Origin: Paradesertivirga superstes
Lineage (GTDB): Bacteria > Bacteroidota > Bacteroidia > Sphingobacteriales > Sphingobacteriaceae
NCBI RefSeq assembly: GCF_037622515.1
Contig: NZ_JBBJCN010000004.1
Span: forward strand, 248,001 to 312,000
Length of the DNA stretch: 64,000 nt
Reading direction: 5' to 3'
Of the stretch, positions 35,831 to 45,871 are shown piece by piece. Position 1 is the first letter of the stretch. The number at the start of each line of letters is the position of its first letter. Position numbers and translations under genes: made by a program. Under the pieces are notes generated by a model. That model was not told the origin of the DNA. It did not search any database and saw only the letters and a program-made list of their open reading frames with translations.

Positions 35831-38800
35831 TTAAAATGTTACATTCAAGCCTACTACAACCTGCTTAGTTAATGGATAATCCAGCTCACCATTCATTTCA
35901 GGGTCATACTGCTTTAAGAGATCATTTTTTGCAAGCACCAAGGGATTGGTAACAGTAGCATACAAACGCATTCTCTGCATAGAAACCTTTTGAACTAGAT
36001 TTTTTGGAAGAGTGTAACCCAGGGTAATATTTTTGATTTTGAAGAATGAGCCGTCAACATAATTAAGACCGGAAAATCCTATCATTGTTGAAGGCGCTGC
36101 TTCGAAATTCATCATCGGGAAATCGTTAGACGGATTTTCTGGTGTCCAGTAGTTGAAGTGTTCTGGAATTGTTCTTGATGGACTGGCAGTAATCGCAAAT
36201 CCGCTCGGCTGATACCATCCCATCATATTGTAGTTTATTGTTTGTCCCCACCTTAAATAGGTATATACGCCAAGATCAAAGCCTTTGTATTTAAAGTTGT
36301 TTTGGAAACCTAAGGACCAATCCGGACTATTATGGCCCACAATCTGGAAATCATTGTTACCTGCATTGTATATTGAATTGGCTGCTGTTAGGGCAGAATT
36401 ATACTTCTGAGCCTCGGCAAGATTATTATAATAATAGGTTTGTGTACCATCTGGAGCTTGTTTCACATATACTCCAGCCCCAACACGGGTGATGCCCGGA
36501 ACATTTACTTTCAAGTCGCCAGGACGCCTGCCAAACACTGCGGCATCAGTTTCTTCGCCTATTTGCCAAACCCCATCTAATTTAAAATTACGGAAGGAAG
36601 CAACTGGTTGACCAATAGTAAGTGAGTAATTTCCCTCAGCGCGGTTTTCAATTCCTGTTACCGTGTTGGTAATATTATTAGCTGTCCCTCCGGTTAATTT
36701 TACAATTTTCTCTTTATTTCGCCCGAAAGCAATAGCTGAGGTCCATTCAAAATTTCTGGAAACTATATTTCGTGTATTCAGCGTAAGTTCCAGACCCTTA
36801 TTATTGGTTTCAGCTATGTTGACAAAGGTTTGATATCCAACTCCCGGGGTATATCCTCCATAAATTTGAGGCAAGCCTACATTATAAATAACTCCATCTG
36901 TGTTGGTACTGTAATAATCTAATGCTAAATCAATGCGGTTTTTGAAAAGTCCCGCATCGATACCCACATTCGTGCTCGTCGACCGCTCCCATCTTAAATC
37001 CGCATTAGTAACGAATTGTGAGCTGCGATAAATAGGATGAGTAGTTCCCCCCAAAGCCATGTTTTGGCTCTCCAAATTCTGAACAGAGCTGTAAGGAGGA
37101 ATACTGGCTGCGCCTGTAATACCCCAACTTCCACGAAGTTTCAAATTAGTCAACCAACCTTTCGTACCTGCCATAAAATTTTCGTCCGAAATCCTCCATC
37201 CTGCAGACACTGCTGGAAAGTCATCCCATTGGTTTTCTCTGTATAGAGCTGAGGCCCCGTCGCGGCGCCACGAAGCCGAAAATAGATATTTACCTAAAAA
37301 AGAGTAATTTACACGCCCCATCAGTCCCAAAGTTTTTTCCATTAAATAACTTGATGTACCGGTGGAATTCTCGCCCGCCTGGAAATTGTACCATTGGAAG
37401 TTATTAGAGGTGATGTTCTTTTGATTCATTTGAGAATTGGTATTCTGACTATGCATCCAGGAAGTTACCCCGGTAAAGGTAAAATCGTGTTTATTTGCCA
37501 GGCTTAAATTATAGGTAAGGATATTCTCCCATCGATACTCCTGGCTACGATTCTGATTGATTTGAGCCGTGGCAACATTGGCATTATTATAAGTGTATGC
37601 CACAGAACCGATACCATCAAAACGATAGCTGTTATTATAGCCAAGCTGTGCACTGGCACGAGTCAAGAAAGTTAAACCCTTTAATGGCCTGAGTTCTACA
37701 TAAGGATTAATCATTAACCTGGTATTGTTCTGAACATTCCCATAAACGCCGGGCTGATAATTGAGAAGAAGATTGTAAACGTTGTTGCCCAGGTCGGGAT
37801 TAAGCGATCCATCGGCCTTGTAAGGTCTCACTAGGGGATCAGTAACCAATGCGTTTTCTAATTTATCCTGAGCTCTGTCTCTGTCTACGTACGAGCCCTG
37901 AAGGTTACTTCCAACCGAAAGCCACTTCCTGATCTTATGGTCAAGACGCATGGTGGATGAATATAGTTTATACTGATCTCCAGTATACTGACCTTTTTCA
38001 TCTGTAACGTTGAACGAAATATATCCTTTGGTCACATCATTACCACCCGAAACACCCAGGCTATAATTCTGCGTGCCCGCATTATCTCGTAAAAAAACGT
38101 CTGCCCAATCTACAAACTGGCCCTCCTGGAAGGTTTGATATCTGGCAGCACCAAAAATCTTTTCATCATCTGCCGGAGATTGCCAAAGCGCATTGGTTGT
38201 TGTCCATTTTTGAGCCGCCGCATCGTATGTATATCTATAGGCATCGCGTTTAGCCTGTAAATAGGATTGGCCCGTCCTCATTTTTGGGGTAGTCGAGAAA
38301 CCATTATACCCGTAGTAGGAATTAAAATCTATACTCAATTTTCCAGCTTTTCCGCCTTTGGTGGTAATAATAATTACTCCGTTGGATCCCTCCGAACCGT
38401 AGACAGCAGTGGAAGAAGCATCTTTTAATACCTCGATAGATTCGATATCATTTGGATTAAGCGTCGCGTAATCTCCGGGTAAGCCGTTGATGATAAATAA
38501 AGGTGCTCCGTCTGCCTTAATGGACCTATTACCACGTAATTGAAGGTTGACTCCCTCTCCGGGCTGCCCTGATGAACGGGTAATATCCAAACCGGCCACT
38601 CTTCCCTGTAATGATTCCATAGGATTCGGGCCCGGCCTGGCGGTGATATCCTCAGGCTTTACCGACACAACAGAGCCTGTAAGGTCCCGCCTTTTCGTGG
38701 TACCATAGCCAACCACTACTACTTCGTTTAGAGAATTATCACCTGGTTGAAGTGCCACGGTCAATGCGGTACCCTCATCACCTACTCTTAGTTCTCTTTC

Positions 38801-39022
38801 CTGGTACCCGATAAAACTTATCACTAAGACGTCGCCTTTTACAGCACTAATGGTAAATAGTCCGTTCTGATCGGTAACAGCAGAATTCGTGGAGCCTTTC
38901 ACTTTAACAGTTGCTCCGGGGAGGGGCGAATTGTCATCTGCGCTTAAAACCTTTCCCTGGGTTTGAGCCTGGACTGTAATTTGCAATAACAGCAAAAAAA
39001 GAAAGAATAGAGATTGTTTCAT
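35831..39022 (-). CDS. SusC/RagA TonB-dependent transporter (pair 2)
   Basis: A 1063-residue outer-membrane importer. Short signal peptide (ITVQAQ), then a carboxypeptidase-regulatory-like domain (GKVLSADDNSPLPGATVKVK), a plug (NEVVVVGYGTTKRRDLTG, PLFIINGLPGDYATLNPND, ASSTAVYGSEGSNGVIIITT) and a beta-barrel ending in QVVVGLNVTF. No STN domain. Operator site 6 lies about 170 bases upstream. Which oligosaccharide it imports cannot be read from the sequence. Confidence 0.95.
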   Translation of the reverse strand: MKQSLFFLFLLLLQITVQAQTQGKVLSADDNSPLPGATVKVKGSTNSAVTDQNGLFTISAVKGDVLVISFIGYQERELRVGDEGTALTVALQPGDNSLNEVVVVGYGTTKRRDLTGSVVSVKPEDITARPGPNPMESLQGRVAGLDITRSSGQPGEGVNLQLRGNRSIKADGAPLFIINGLPGDYATLNPNDIESIEVLKDASSTAVYGSEGSNGVIIITTKGGKAGKLSIDFNSYYGYNGFSTTPKMRTGQSYLQAKRDAYRYTYDAAAQKWTTTNALWQSPADDEKIFGAARYQTFQEGQFVDWADVFLRDNAGTQNYSLGVSGGNDVTKGYISFNVTDEKGQYTGDQYKLYSSTMRLDHKIRKWLSVGSNLQGSYVDRDRAQDKLENALVTDPLVRPYKADGSLNPDLGNNVYNLLLNYQPGVYGNVQNNTRLMINPYVELRPLKGLTFLTRASAQLGYNNSYRFDGIGSVAYTYNNANVATAQINQNRSQEYRWENILTYNLSLANKHDFTFTGVTSWMHSQNTNSQMNQKNITSNNFQWYNFQAGENSTGTSSYLMEKTLGLMGRVNYSFLGKYLFSASWRRDGASALYRENQWDDFPAVSAGWRISDENFMAGTKGWLTNLKLRGSWGITGAASIPPYSSVQNLESQNMALGGTTHPIYRSSQFVTNADLRWERSTSTNVGIDAGLFKNRIDLALDYYSTNTDGVIYNVGLPQIYGGYTPGVGYQTFVNIAETNNKGLELTLNTRNIVSRNFEWTSAIAFGRNKEKIVKLTGGTANNITNTVTGIENRAEGNYSLTIGQPVASFRNFKLDGVWQIGEETDAAVFGRRPGDLKVNVPGITRVGAGVYVKQAPDGTQTYYYNNLAEAQKYNSALTAANSIYNAGNNDFQIVGHNSPDWSLGFQNNFKYKGFDLGVYTYLRWGQTINYNMMGWYQPSGFAITASPSRTIPEHFNYWTPENPSNDFPMMNFEAAPSTMIGFSGLNYVDGSFFKIKNITLGYTLPKNLVQKVSMQRMRLYATVTNPLVLAKNDLLKQYDPEMNGELDYPLTKQVVVGLNVTF

Positions 39023-39191
39023 ATGTTTGGTTTATATCTAGATTTTACTGAATAAAAAAAAAATACCGAGCACAAAATTTTCCTTACAAGAGGGATGATC
39101 GCAAAGCTTTAACGATTACTAAAATTACTTAGTAAGATTTTTAATTGGTTTATAACTAATTATATCAATTGCTCAATATCTTTCAGTAATA

Positions 39192-39256
39192 TAAATATAG
39201 AGGGAAAAAAAGCCTCTAAATTCTCACATATTGACGAGTTTATGTAGGATATTATC
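39192..39256 (-). promoter_or_regulatory. Operator (39222-39256) plus -7 box (39192-39199), site 6
   Basis: Distal half-site ATATCCTACA is strong; the proximal one ATATGTGAGA is degenerate. The 21-bp offset and the 22-bp gap to TATATTTA are kept. It is positioned for SusC of pair 2, with a leader of about 160 bases, and begins 21 bases past the stop of the GH2 gene at 39277. Confidence 0.65.
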
Positions 39257-39276
39257 GTACCGTTGTATCAAGTTTA

Positions 39277-42200
39277 TTACTGAACATCTAACGCATCTAT
39301 ACTAACTCCTGAAGCATCCACTGAGCTTAGCTTCACTTTATAAGTCCCGGCATTAATCATTGTCCCGGTATTTGTAGTAAAGTAATTCCATTTGCCTTCT
39401 TTGGTAGGCGCCATATCGAATATTTCAGGGCTTTTCATAACCGTACCATCAGCGGCTAAAACCTCAATCTTAGCTTTTAGAATCTTCTGAAAAGGATTAT
39501 GATATTTCACGGTTAAAGAATAGGTGTCGGCCACGCCTGTGTTTATAGTAAATTCGAGAACATCGCCGGAAGCCCTTTTGAATATTGCCCTTTCTCTGCC
39601 CATAAGCACTTCTTTACTTATGCCAGAACCCAGGAAAGCAGCTTCAACTGACTTATAGGAGGTTACTTTTTTAAGATCGTGAGCCGGTTCGAGATTTGAT
39701 GCAGGTACAACTGCTATGATATACATCTGCCCCTTTAACACATTTCCAAAACTCACCTGCTCTCCTTTTAAATATCGCTTTCTAAAAACCTGAAATTTTT
39801 GATTTTTGGAATTTGCTATATGAGTTTTGGTATCTTCATATCCGGCCAACAGATCTTTGGAGCCGGATTGACCCAGTCCAATAAAAACATCCGCGTCTGC
39901 GCTCACCTTAAATGTTTCGGTGCCATTTAATGCCTTGCCGGTTGATGTTCTGATCCACTCCGCTCCAAAAAGATTCGATGGCAGGGAAGTGAATGCAATT
40001 TCCGAATTTTCGAACTGCTTGTCACCTGTACCCATCCATGTTTGCACAGAATACTTTTCCGACAAGCTATTGCTCGTTCTGAAATTTTCAATAATCGAGC
40101 CGGACGAAGGCGCCGGAACTATCGCTTTATTTCTGCTGGCGATGGCAATCGCAGAAATAACTGCCTGTCCTGATTTTATATTCGGAAAGTCAATTACAAG
40201 TTTCCCACCTTTTACCTTTACTTTCACCGACTTCTTCAAGGCAACATCGTGTCCTGCCTCTTTCCAGATATCAAGATCTTTGATAACAACCTGCTTATTT
40301 ATAGCAACATCAAAAAGTCGCATGGCAGAACAGTCCATTCCTCCCCCTGTACCAAGCCAGGGTTCAGTGAAATAGAGCTCTACCAGATATTCGCCATCGG
40401 GTACAGGAAATTCATAATTGAGTTTATGTAATCCGTAACGAAAATCCTGAAAAAGCCTCCAGTCTGACGTACCTTTTATTGGATCATATGTTCGACGCTG
40501 ACTGGCGTAGAATGCTGGAGTGCCGGGAAAATCTTTCGTCCATGAATTAGATCCCCAGGTATTATTTCCACTTTGCTGGCGGTCTGCTGACCACAAATTA
40601 CCGTTCTCATCTTTATAATCCGGGCCACCAGAGTTAACTCGGTATAAATAATTATAGCCTGATTGTGGTGCAGTCAGGGGCTTAGCATCCTTTAAAAAAT
40701 CATTAAAATGCGGCGCCCTCGGTAAATGGTGCAGAACAATATAATCCTGAGCAACTACCTTTCCGTTTACATATCCTTTAGCATATAACACATTATAATT
40801 AATGTTTACACCGTCCCATTGAAAATGAGTGCCTATTCCACTCCGCTTTCTTTTCCCTAATGAAGAATGATCAACATCATTAAACAGTTCTACTTCATCG
40901 CAATTAGAATATACGGTTATGCTATCTTTTTTACCGGTTGAGATCCACCTGTCCGGCCATGTATGGGAAGCAATGTAAACCATCGGTTCGGTCTCTTTTG
41001 GAGCATAATTGGAGCGGAACATGTAGAATACATCCAGGGGTTCTTCCCATGGTGTTAACAAGCCCTTATAGTTTACAGGGCCTATTCGATCCAGTTCTCG
41101 TAATCCTTCACCACCCTGAACCCTTCCCGGATTATCATGGGACGTAAACAACCAGAAAAAATGCCCTGTTGTCTTGTCTTTTGCAGATTCAGCAAGCTTC
41201 ACCTTCAGTTCCATTAACTGGGTCATGCGGTCTTCGCTGTAAGCACCGTTCTGAACAAATGGACCTTCGGTATGCAGATCAAGTGTACGCCAGGCTCCAT
41301 ACTCACCGATCAATACCTGTCGTTCTACATCCTGGTCGTAAGTTTTAGGATCTCCGCCATAGGTTCCGGTCCAGTTCTGAGGCACATCCCAATCGGTTCC
41401 TTTGCCGCCATTGCAAGTAGTTACCAGACGTTGTGACGAGGCCGTCGGATCCAGACTTCGTATTAGTTCCGTGCATTCACGTGCGAAATCCTCAGGAAGC
41501 GTACTTTCATTTTCGAGTCCCCAGAGGACTATAGACGGACTGTTGCGACGCTCCCTTACCCAGTCGACTAAGCGTTCTTTAAAATTTTTCCGGAATGCCG
41601 GTGTATCGTACCAGACATGTGCTGCCATTTGGGTCCACCACAATATGCCCAGTTTATCCCAATACTCATTATAACGCAGATTATGCGGCTGATGCGCATC
41701 GCGGAAAGCGTTAAAACCTGCAGATTTCATTTGCATTACTCTTGAACGTACCTGCTCGCCGGTAAAGGCGTGACTCTGACCCAATAAATGTTCGTATTCG
41801 GCAATACCATTAATAAATACCGGTTTGCCGTTTAGGAAAAACTGCTTCTGATCTTTTTTACCAATCGGCCAGCTGATCCAGCGAATTCCATAAGGGGTTT
41901 GAAGTTCGTCAATAGTTTTGCCATTCTCTTTTACAGTAGTAACAACGGAATATAAGTAAGGATCTTTAATAGACCAAAGTCTGACGTTCTTTAAATCAGG
42001 GGTATTTTGAGAAATTTTAGTAAGCGCGCCAGGCATAATCTTTTGCGTGGTTTGAACTTCTGCTATTTTTACTCCTTTATCATTTAAGATTTGGGTGGAG
42101 ACCAAAACAGTTCTGATTTTATTGCTGTAATTCTTAACTTCAGTATTGAGGTGCAATAAAGCCGACTTTTCGGTAACAGTGGTATCATTCCATATATGCA

Positions 42201-42810
42201 CACCGAATGGTTCGATCCGAACGTCTTTCGTAACCATTAAATGCACAGGTCTGAAAATCCCCATTGGCTGAGACCCTTCTGAAAAGCCCCGCTCTGTGGA
42301 GCAGCCACCACAAACCCATGGAAGATCCTGAATATGTGCGGGATGATCGGCTTTAACTGCTAAAATATTAGGTTTATTATCAAGGTTGATCGCATTGGTA
42401 ATATCTAAGGTAAACGATGTTCTTCCCCCTGCGTGATAACCTACTTGTTTACCATTTAAAAACACGGTTGCATAAGAGCCCACTCCTTCAAACCACAAAA
42501 AGAACCGGCTCCCGGTTTTCTTTAAATTAGTGCTGAACGTTTTTCTGTACCATGAATAGCCATGGCGGTTCCCGTGCATTAAACGACGATACCCTTCGTA
42601 CTGATCCCAGCTATGAGGCACATTTACATTTTGCCAGTTATTGGTTTTGAAAGCAGTTTTTTCAAACCCTCTGAATGCATTTTGGTTGCTGTCGTTAGCA
42701 ACCGTTTGCCAGTTGTTATCAAGAGAGATAACAGTTCTGCCGGATTGAGAATAAAGGTTTTGGGTGAAGATAAATAATAAAAGAAGTATAATATATCTTA
42801 TTGTCTTCAT
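39277..42810 (-). CDS. GH2 glycosidase with malectin and C-terminal beta-sandwich
   Basis: An 1177-residue secreted GH2 enzyme (signal peptide ending NLYSQ). The N-terminal jelly-roll, Ig-like domain and TIM barrel occupy about residues 25-620. The acid/base Glu is in WGLENES (near 430) and the nucleophile Glu in IGEYGAWR (near 500). A malectin-type domain follows (YRVNSGGPDY, GEYLVELYFTEPW; about 715-870), then a further region ending in a CBM6/35-like sandwich (VLEFTINTGVADTYSLTVKY). The extra modules suggest binding of branched or terminal sugars. The gene stands alone between spacers, with a palindromic repeat upstream (42852-42880) and no visible operator; it may be read from the GH95 transcript. 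Confidence 0.87.
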   Translation of the reverse strand: MKTIRYIILLLLFIFTQNLYSQSGRTVISLDNNWQTVANDSNQNAFRGFEKTAFKTNNWQNVNVPHSWDQYEGYRRLMHGNRHGYSWYRKTFSTNLKKTGSRFFLWFEGVGSYATVFLNGKQVGYHAGGRTSFTLDITNAINLDNKPNILAVKADHPAHIQDLPWVCGGCSTERGFSEGSQPMGIFRPVHLMVTKDVRIEPFGVHIWNDTTVTEKSALLHLNTEVKNYSNKIRTVLVSTQILNDKGVKIAEVQTTQKIMPGALTKISQNTPDLKNVRLWSIKDPYLYSVVTTVKENGKTIDELQTPYGIRWISWPIGKKDQKQFFLNGKPVFINGIAEYEHLLGQSHAFTGEQVRSRVMQMKSAGFNAFRDAHQPHNLRYNEYWDKLGILWWTQMAAHVWYDTPAFRKNFKERLVDWVRERRNSPSIVLWGLENESTLPEDFARECTELIRSLDPTASSQRLVTTCNGGKGTDWDVPQNWTGTYGGDPKTYDQDVERQVLIGEYGAWRTLDLHTEGPFVQNGAYSEDRMTQLMELKVKLAESAKDKTTGHFFWLFTSHDNPGRVQGGEGLRELDRIGPVNYKGLLTPWEEPLDVFYMFRSNYAPKETEPMVYIASHTWPDRWISTGKKDSITVYSNCDEVELFNDVDHSSLGKRKRSGIGTHFQWDGVNINYNVLYAKGYVNGKVVAQDYIVLHHLPRAPHFNDFLKDAKPLTAPQSGYNYLYRVNSGGPDYKDENGNLWSADRQQSGNNTWGSNSWTKDFPGTPAFYASQRRTYDPIKGTSDWRLFQDFRYGLHKLNYEFPVPDGEYLVELYFTEPWLGTGGGMDCSAMRLFDVAINKQVVIKDLDIWKEAGHDVALKKSVKVKVKGGKLVIDFPNIKSGQAVISAIAIASRNKAIVPAPSSGSIIENFRTSNSLSEKYSVQTWMGTGDKQFENSEIAFTSLPSNLFGAEWIRTSTGKALNGTETFKVSADADVFIGLGQSGSKDLLAGYEDTKTHIANSKNQKFQVFRKRYLKGEQVSFGNVLKGQMYIIAVVPASNLEPAHDLKKVTSYKSVEAAFLGSGISKEVLMGRERAIFKRASGDVLEFTINTGVADTYSLTVKYHNPFQKILKAKIEVLAADGTVMKSPEIFDMAPTKEGKWNYFTTNTGTMINAGTYKVKLSSVDASGVSIDALDVQ

Positions 42811-42851
42811 TATCGTTTGGTTGATTGTTACCGTTGTATATTAAGTATTGA

Positions 42852-42880
42852 GTGTCATACACCTTTGACGTGTCTGACAC
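42852..42880. repeat. 29-bp palindromic repeat, copy 1
   Basis: GTGTC at one end pairs with GACAC at the other, and ACACC with the inner GTGT arm, around TTTGA. The sequence agrees with copy 2 at 45843-45871 in 25 of 29 positions. The two copies flank the GH95 gene. It may be a REP-like element or an RNA hairpin. Confidence 0.75.
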
Positions 42881-42988
42881 TTTTAAAAGTCGATTTTTAC
42901 GGGGCGCTATAGATTTCTCCTGATGGTCGAAATAACAAAGCGCTTTAAACTGCCCATTTTATCATCTCGCCCCCCCTGTCATCTCCTT

Positions 42989-45805
42989 TTACATTTTTTT
43001 CAGTGTCCCATTAAACTTATACTTCTTCCCTTTTTTAGTCGAAATACTTATTTCCTTACCTGCATATCGTACCACACAATCTTCACCTGCTTTTGAAAGA
43101 ACTTCAAGATCTGTTAATGTTCCGTTTTTCCATTTGAAATTGAGCTCAAAGCCTCCCCTCGCGCAAATACCTTTAACCTCTCCTTCTTTAAAATCAGAAG
43201 GTAAAGCAGGGAGAATATCAATATATTTTGTATGGCTCTGCAACAGCATTTCACCAATTCCAGCCGCCCCGCCAAAGTTTCCATCGATTTGAAAAGGAGG
43301 ATGCGCATCGAAAAGATTAACATAAGAACCACCGTTCCCACTGGCTGGTCGTAATAGCATCTTCACCATCTTCATAGCATGTTCGCCATCTTTAAAGCGA
43401 GCCCAGAAATTTATTTTCCATGCCAGACTCCAGCCTGTTCCTTCATCACCACGGTATATTAACGACTGCTTTGCCGCATTCATAACAGCGGGATTTGTGT
43501 CCCACGTTATATCATTTCCGGGATGAACTCCCCATAAATGAGACACATGACGATGCTTATTTGTAGTATCATCTTTATCTTCAAGCCACTCCTGCAGCTG
43601 GCCATACTTACCAATTTGATTAGGGGCAATCTGACTGACTTTAGATTTTAAAGTTTCGCGAAAATCGGCATCAGTATTTAATATCTCGCTTGCCCGGATG
43701 CTTACATTGAATAATGTCCTGATAATTTGGTGATCCATCGTTGGCCCGGAAACTAAACCTCCATTTTCGGGCGAATTAGAAGGTGTACTGATTAACCAGC
43801 CGGTTTTAGAATCTTTTATCATAAAATCAACATAAAACTTAGCGGCCTCCTTCATAATCGGATAAGCCCTGTTTCGTAAGAATTCTTTATCCTGCGTAAA
43901 AAGGTAATGTTCCCATAAATGCTGACTAACCCAACCTGCACCTCCTACCCAAATTCCATGATTGGACGCATTGATCGGAGCCGTGCCACGCCATGCGTCC
44001 GTGTTGTGATGCAATACCCAACCCGAAGCATTATAATGTGCTTTTGCGGTTTTTTTTCCTGTTTCAGCTAATTCTTCGACCATTTTAAAAAATGGCTGGT
44101 GCATAGGAGACAGGTTTAAGAGTTCCGCAGGCCAGTAATTCATTTCCGCATTAATATTTGTCGTGTATTTACTCCCCCACGGCGGGCTAAGAAGATCATT
44201 CCATATTCCCTGGAGATTTGCAGGGCGTGTACCGGGTCTTGAACTTGAGATTAACAGATATCTACCGTATTGAACATAAAGGGCCGCAAACGAAGGATCG
44301 TTCGATTGAGAAAATTTCGCCAGACGTTCGTTTGTCGGCAGGGAGTTATCCTCTTTTCCCAGAGTAATCGAAAATGGATTATAATATTGCCTATATTCTT
44401 TAATATGCGCATCCATTACTTTGAAGTACGTTTTCCCTTTTAAACTTTGCAAAGCATTCTCACATAAAGAAAGAGGCTTACCCGAAACGTCCTGATAATT
44501 CACATAATTAGTGCCTGCGGTAAGATAAAGCGTCACTTCATCTGCTCCTTTTACAACAATCCTGTCCTTTTCTACAAGGGCAGTTCCATTTTTGGATTCG
44601 ACACGCAGTAAGCTTTCACCCTGTAAAGCTCCGTTCCTGACCTTTAGGGAAAGACCAAGAGTTTTTTCATCGACTTTTCTTGTTGCATAGTTTTTATGCG
44701 GGCTGCTCAGCAAGGTTTCAAAACTGATACTCTTGGCTTTATCGGCACTTATATGGATAACAATAGCCTGGTTTGGCTGACTTACGAAATACTCACGTTT
44801 ATAATTTACCCCATCAATAGAATAAGTGGTTGTTGAAACAGCAGTACTTAAATCCAGTTGACGTTTGTAATTAGTTGCTGAAGCTGCTCCTGTGAAATTT
44901 AAAAAAACATCACCGAAGGGCTGATAATCAGCCTGAAACTTTGCAACAGCCGGTGGTTCATCATTTTGTATTTTGTACTTCCATGGCTTAACCAGTGAAA
45001 TCCCTGTTGCCATAGTACCACTCTGCGGATATACAGCAATGTGACGGGTTGTATCTTTATATCCCGCAATCCCTCCTTTATCTAAATAGTTTAAAACCTG
45101 GATGGCGATAGTATTCCTTCCCTTTTTTAAAGAGCCTTTCGGGACGATGTATTTTCTTCCTTCAGTGCTGTTTGTGGATCCGATAAGCTTTCCGTTAACG
45201 TATGTAAAATCCTGATCACGAATGCGGTTCAGATCCAGAACGAGATCCTTTCCCAACCACTTATCCGGAAGTTCAAACGTTGTGCGAAACCACACAGCAC
45301 CATCGATTTCTAAGCCCTGGGTTTCCCAACCCTCATAAGTAGGAACATTAAAAAGTTCCCATTTGCTATCGTCGTAATTTTCAAGTGATGGATTACCTTC
45401 CATTCCCTGAAAAGAACGCATATCGCTAAGCCATTTTTCACGCTGGCCTTCAGTGCTTTTCATGCCCATAAACTTTTCCGCAGCAAGATCCTCCGCTTCT
45501 TTTTGCTTGCCTTCTGAAAGCAATTTCCTTAGCTCTGAAAGGTAGTTTCCGGCACCTTCTCTCTGATAATTTCTTGGCTCACCAGTCCATAAAGTCTCTT
45601 CATTAAACTGAATACGGTCGCTTTCCAATCCTGCAAAAATCATTGCACCCAAACGCCCGTTTCCAATTGGTAAAGCATCGGTCCATTTCTCTGCTGGCTT
45701 AGTATACCAGAGTTTATACGCCTGGTTCTGAGCAAATGAGTTTGACACGAGAACGTAGCCGAAAGCTAAGAAAACGAGAAAAATTTTACTTAAGAGGTAT
45801 TTCAT
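42989..45805 (-). CDS. GH95 alpha-L-fucosidase/galactosidase with inserted jelly-roll
   Basis: A 938-residue exported GH95 enzyme (signal ending NSFAQ). The N-terminal GH95 domain is plain (LWYTKPAEKWTDALPIGNGR, IQFNEETLWTG), but it is interrupted at about 140-290 by a galactose-binding-like domain (WELFNVPTYEGW, GAVWFRTTFELP, TYVNGKLIGST, GRNTIAIQVLNY) of the type found in large sialate-O-acetylesterases. GH95 resumes at DYQPFGDVFLNF. The (alpha/alpha)6 barrel contains NINAEMNYWPAELLN, HHNTDAWRGTAPIN and FQIDGNFGGAAGIGEMLLQSH, with the Asn and Asp residues used in this family. Known specificities are alpha-1,2-L-fucose and alpha-L-galactose, both found in pectic or xyloglucan side chains. 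Spacers of 178 and 460 bases isolate it. Confidence 0.9.
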   Translation of the reverse strand: MKYLLSKIFLVFLAFGYVLVSNSFAQNQAYKLWYTKPAEKWTDALPIGNGRLGAMIFAGLESDRIQFNEETLWTGEPRNYQREGAGNYLSELRKLLSEGKQKEAEDLAAEKFMGMKSTEGQREKWLSDMRSFQGMEGNPSLENYDDSKWELFNVPTYEGWETQGLEIDGAVWFRTTFELPDKWLGKDLVLDLNRIRDQDFTYVNGKLIGSTNSTEGRKYIVPKGSLKKGRNTIAIQVLNYLDKGGIAGYKDTTRHIAVYPQSGTMATGISLVKPWKYKIQNDEPPAVAKFQADYQPFGDVFLNFTGAASATNYKRQLDLSTAVSTTTYSIDGVNYKREYFVSQPNQAIVIHISADKAKSISFETLLSSPHKNYATRKVDEKTLGLSLKVRNGALQGESLLRVESKNGTALVEKDRIVVKGADEVTLYLTAGTNYVNYQDVSGKPLSLCENALQSLKGKTYFKVMDAHIKEYRQYYNPFSITLGKEDNSLPTNERLAKFSQSNDPSFAALYVQYGRYLLISSSRPGTRPANLQGIWNDLLSPPWGSKYTTNINAEMNYWPAELLNLSPMHQPFFKMVEELAETGKKTAKAHYNASGWVLHHNTDAWRGTAPINASNHGIWVGGAGWVSQHLWEHYLFTQDKEFLRNRAYPIMKEAAKFYVDFMIKDSKTGWLISTPSNSPENGGLVSGPTMDHQIIRTLFNVSIRASEILNTDADFRETLKSKVSQIAPNQIGKYGQLQEWLEDKDDTTNKHRHVSHLWGVHPGNDITWDTNPAVMNAAKQSLIYRGDEGTGWSLAWKINFWARFKDGEHAMKMVKMLLRPASGNGGSYVNLFDAHPPFQIDGNFGGAAGIGEMLLQSHTKYIDILPALPSDFKEGEVKGICARGGFELNFKWKNGTLTDLEVLSKAGEDCVVRYAGKEISISTKKGKKYKFNGTLKKM

Positions 45806-45842
45806 TTATTCTGGTTAATATTAGTATTCCATTAATTGAAAA

Positions 45843-45871
45843 GTGTCTGACACCTTTGAGGTGTTTGACAC
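45843..45871. repeat. 29-bp palindromic repeat, copy 2
   Basis: GTGTC ... GACAC outer arms and ACACC/GGTGT inner arms around TTTGA give a nearly continuous hairpin. It lies 37 bases upstream of the GH95 start and matches copy 1 at 42852-42880. Confidence 0.75.
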
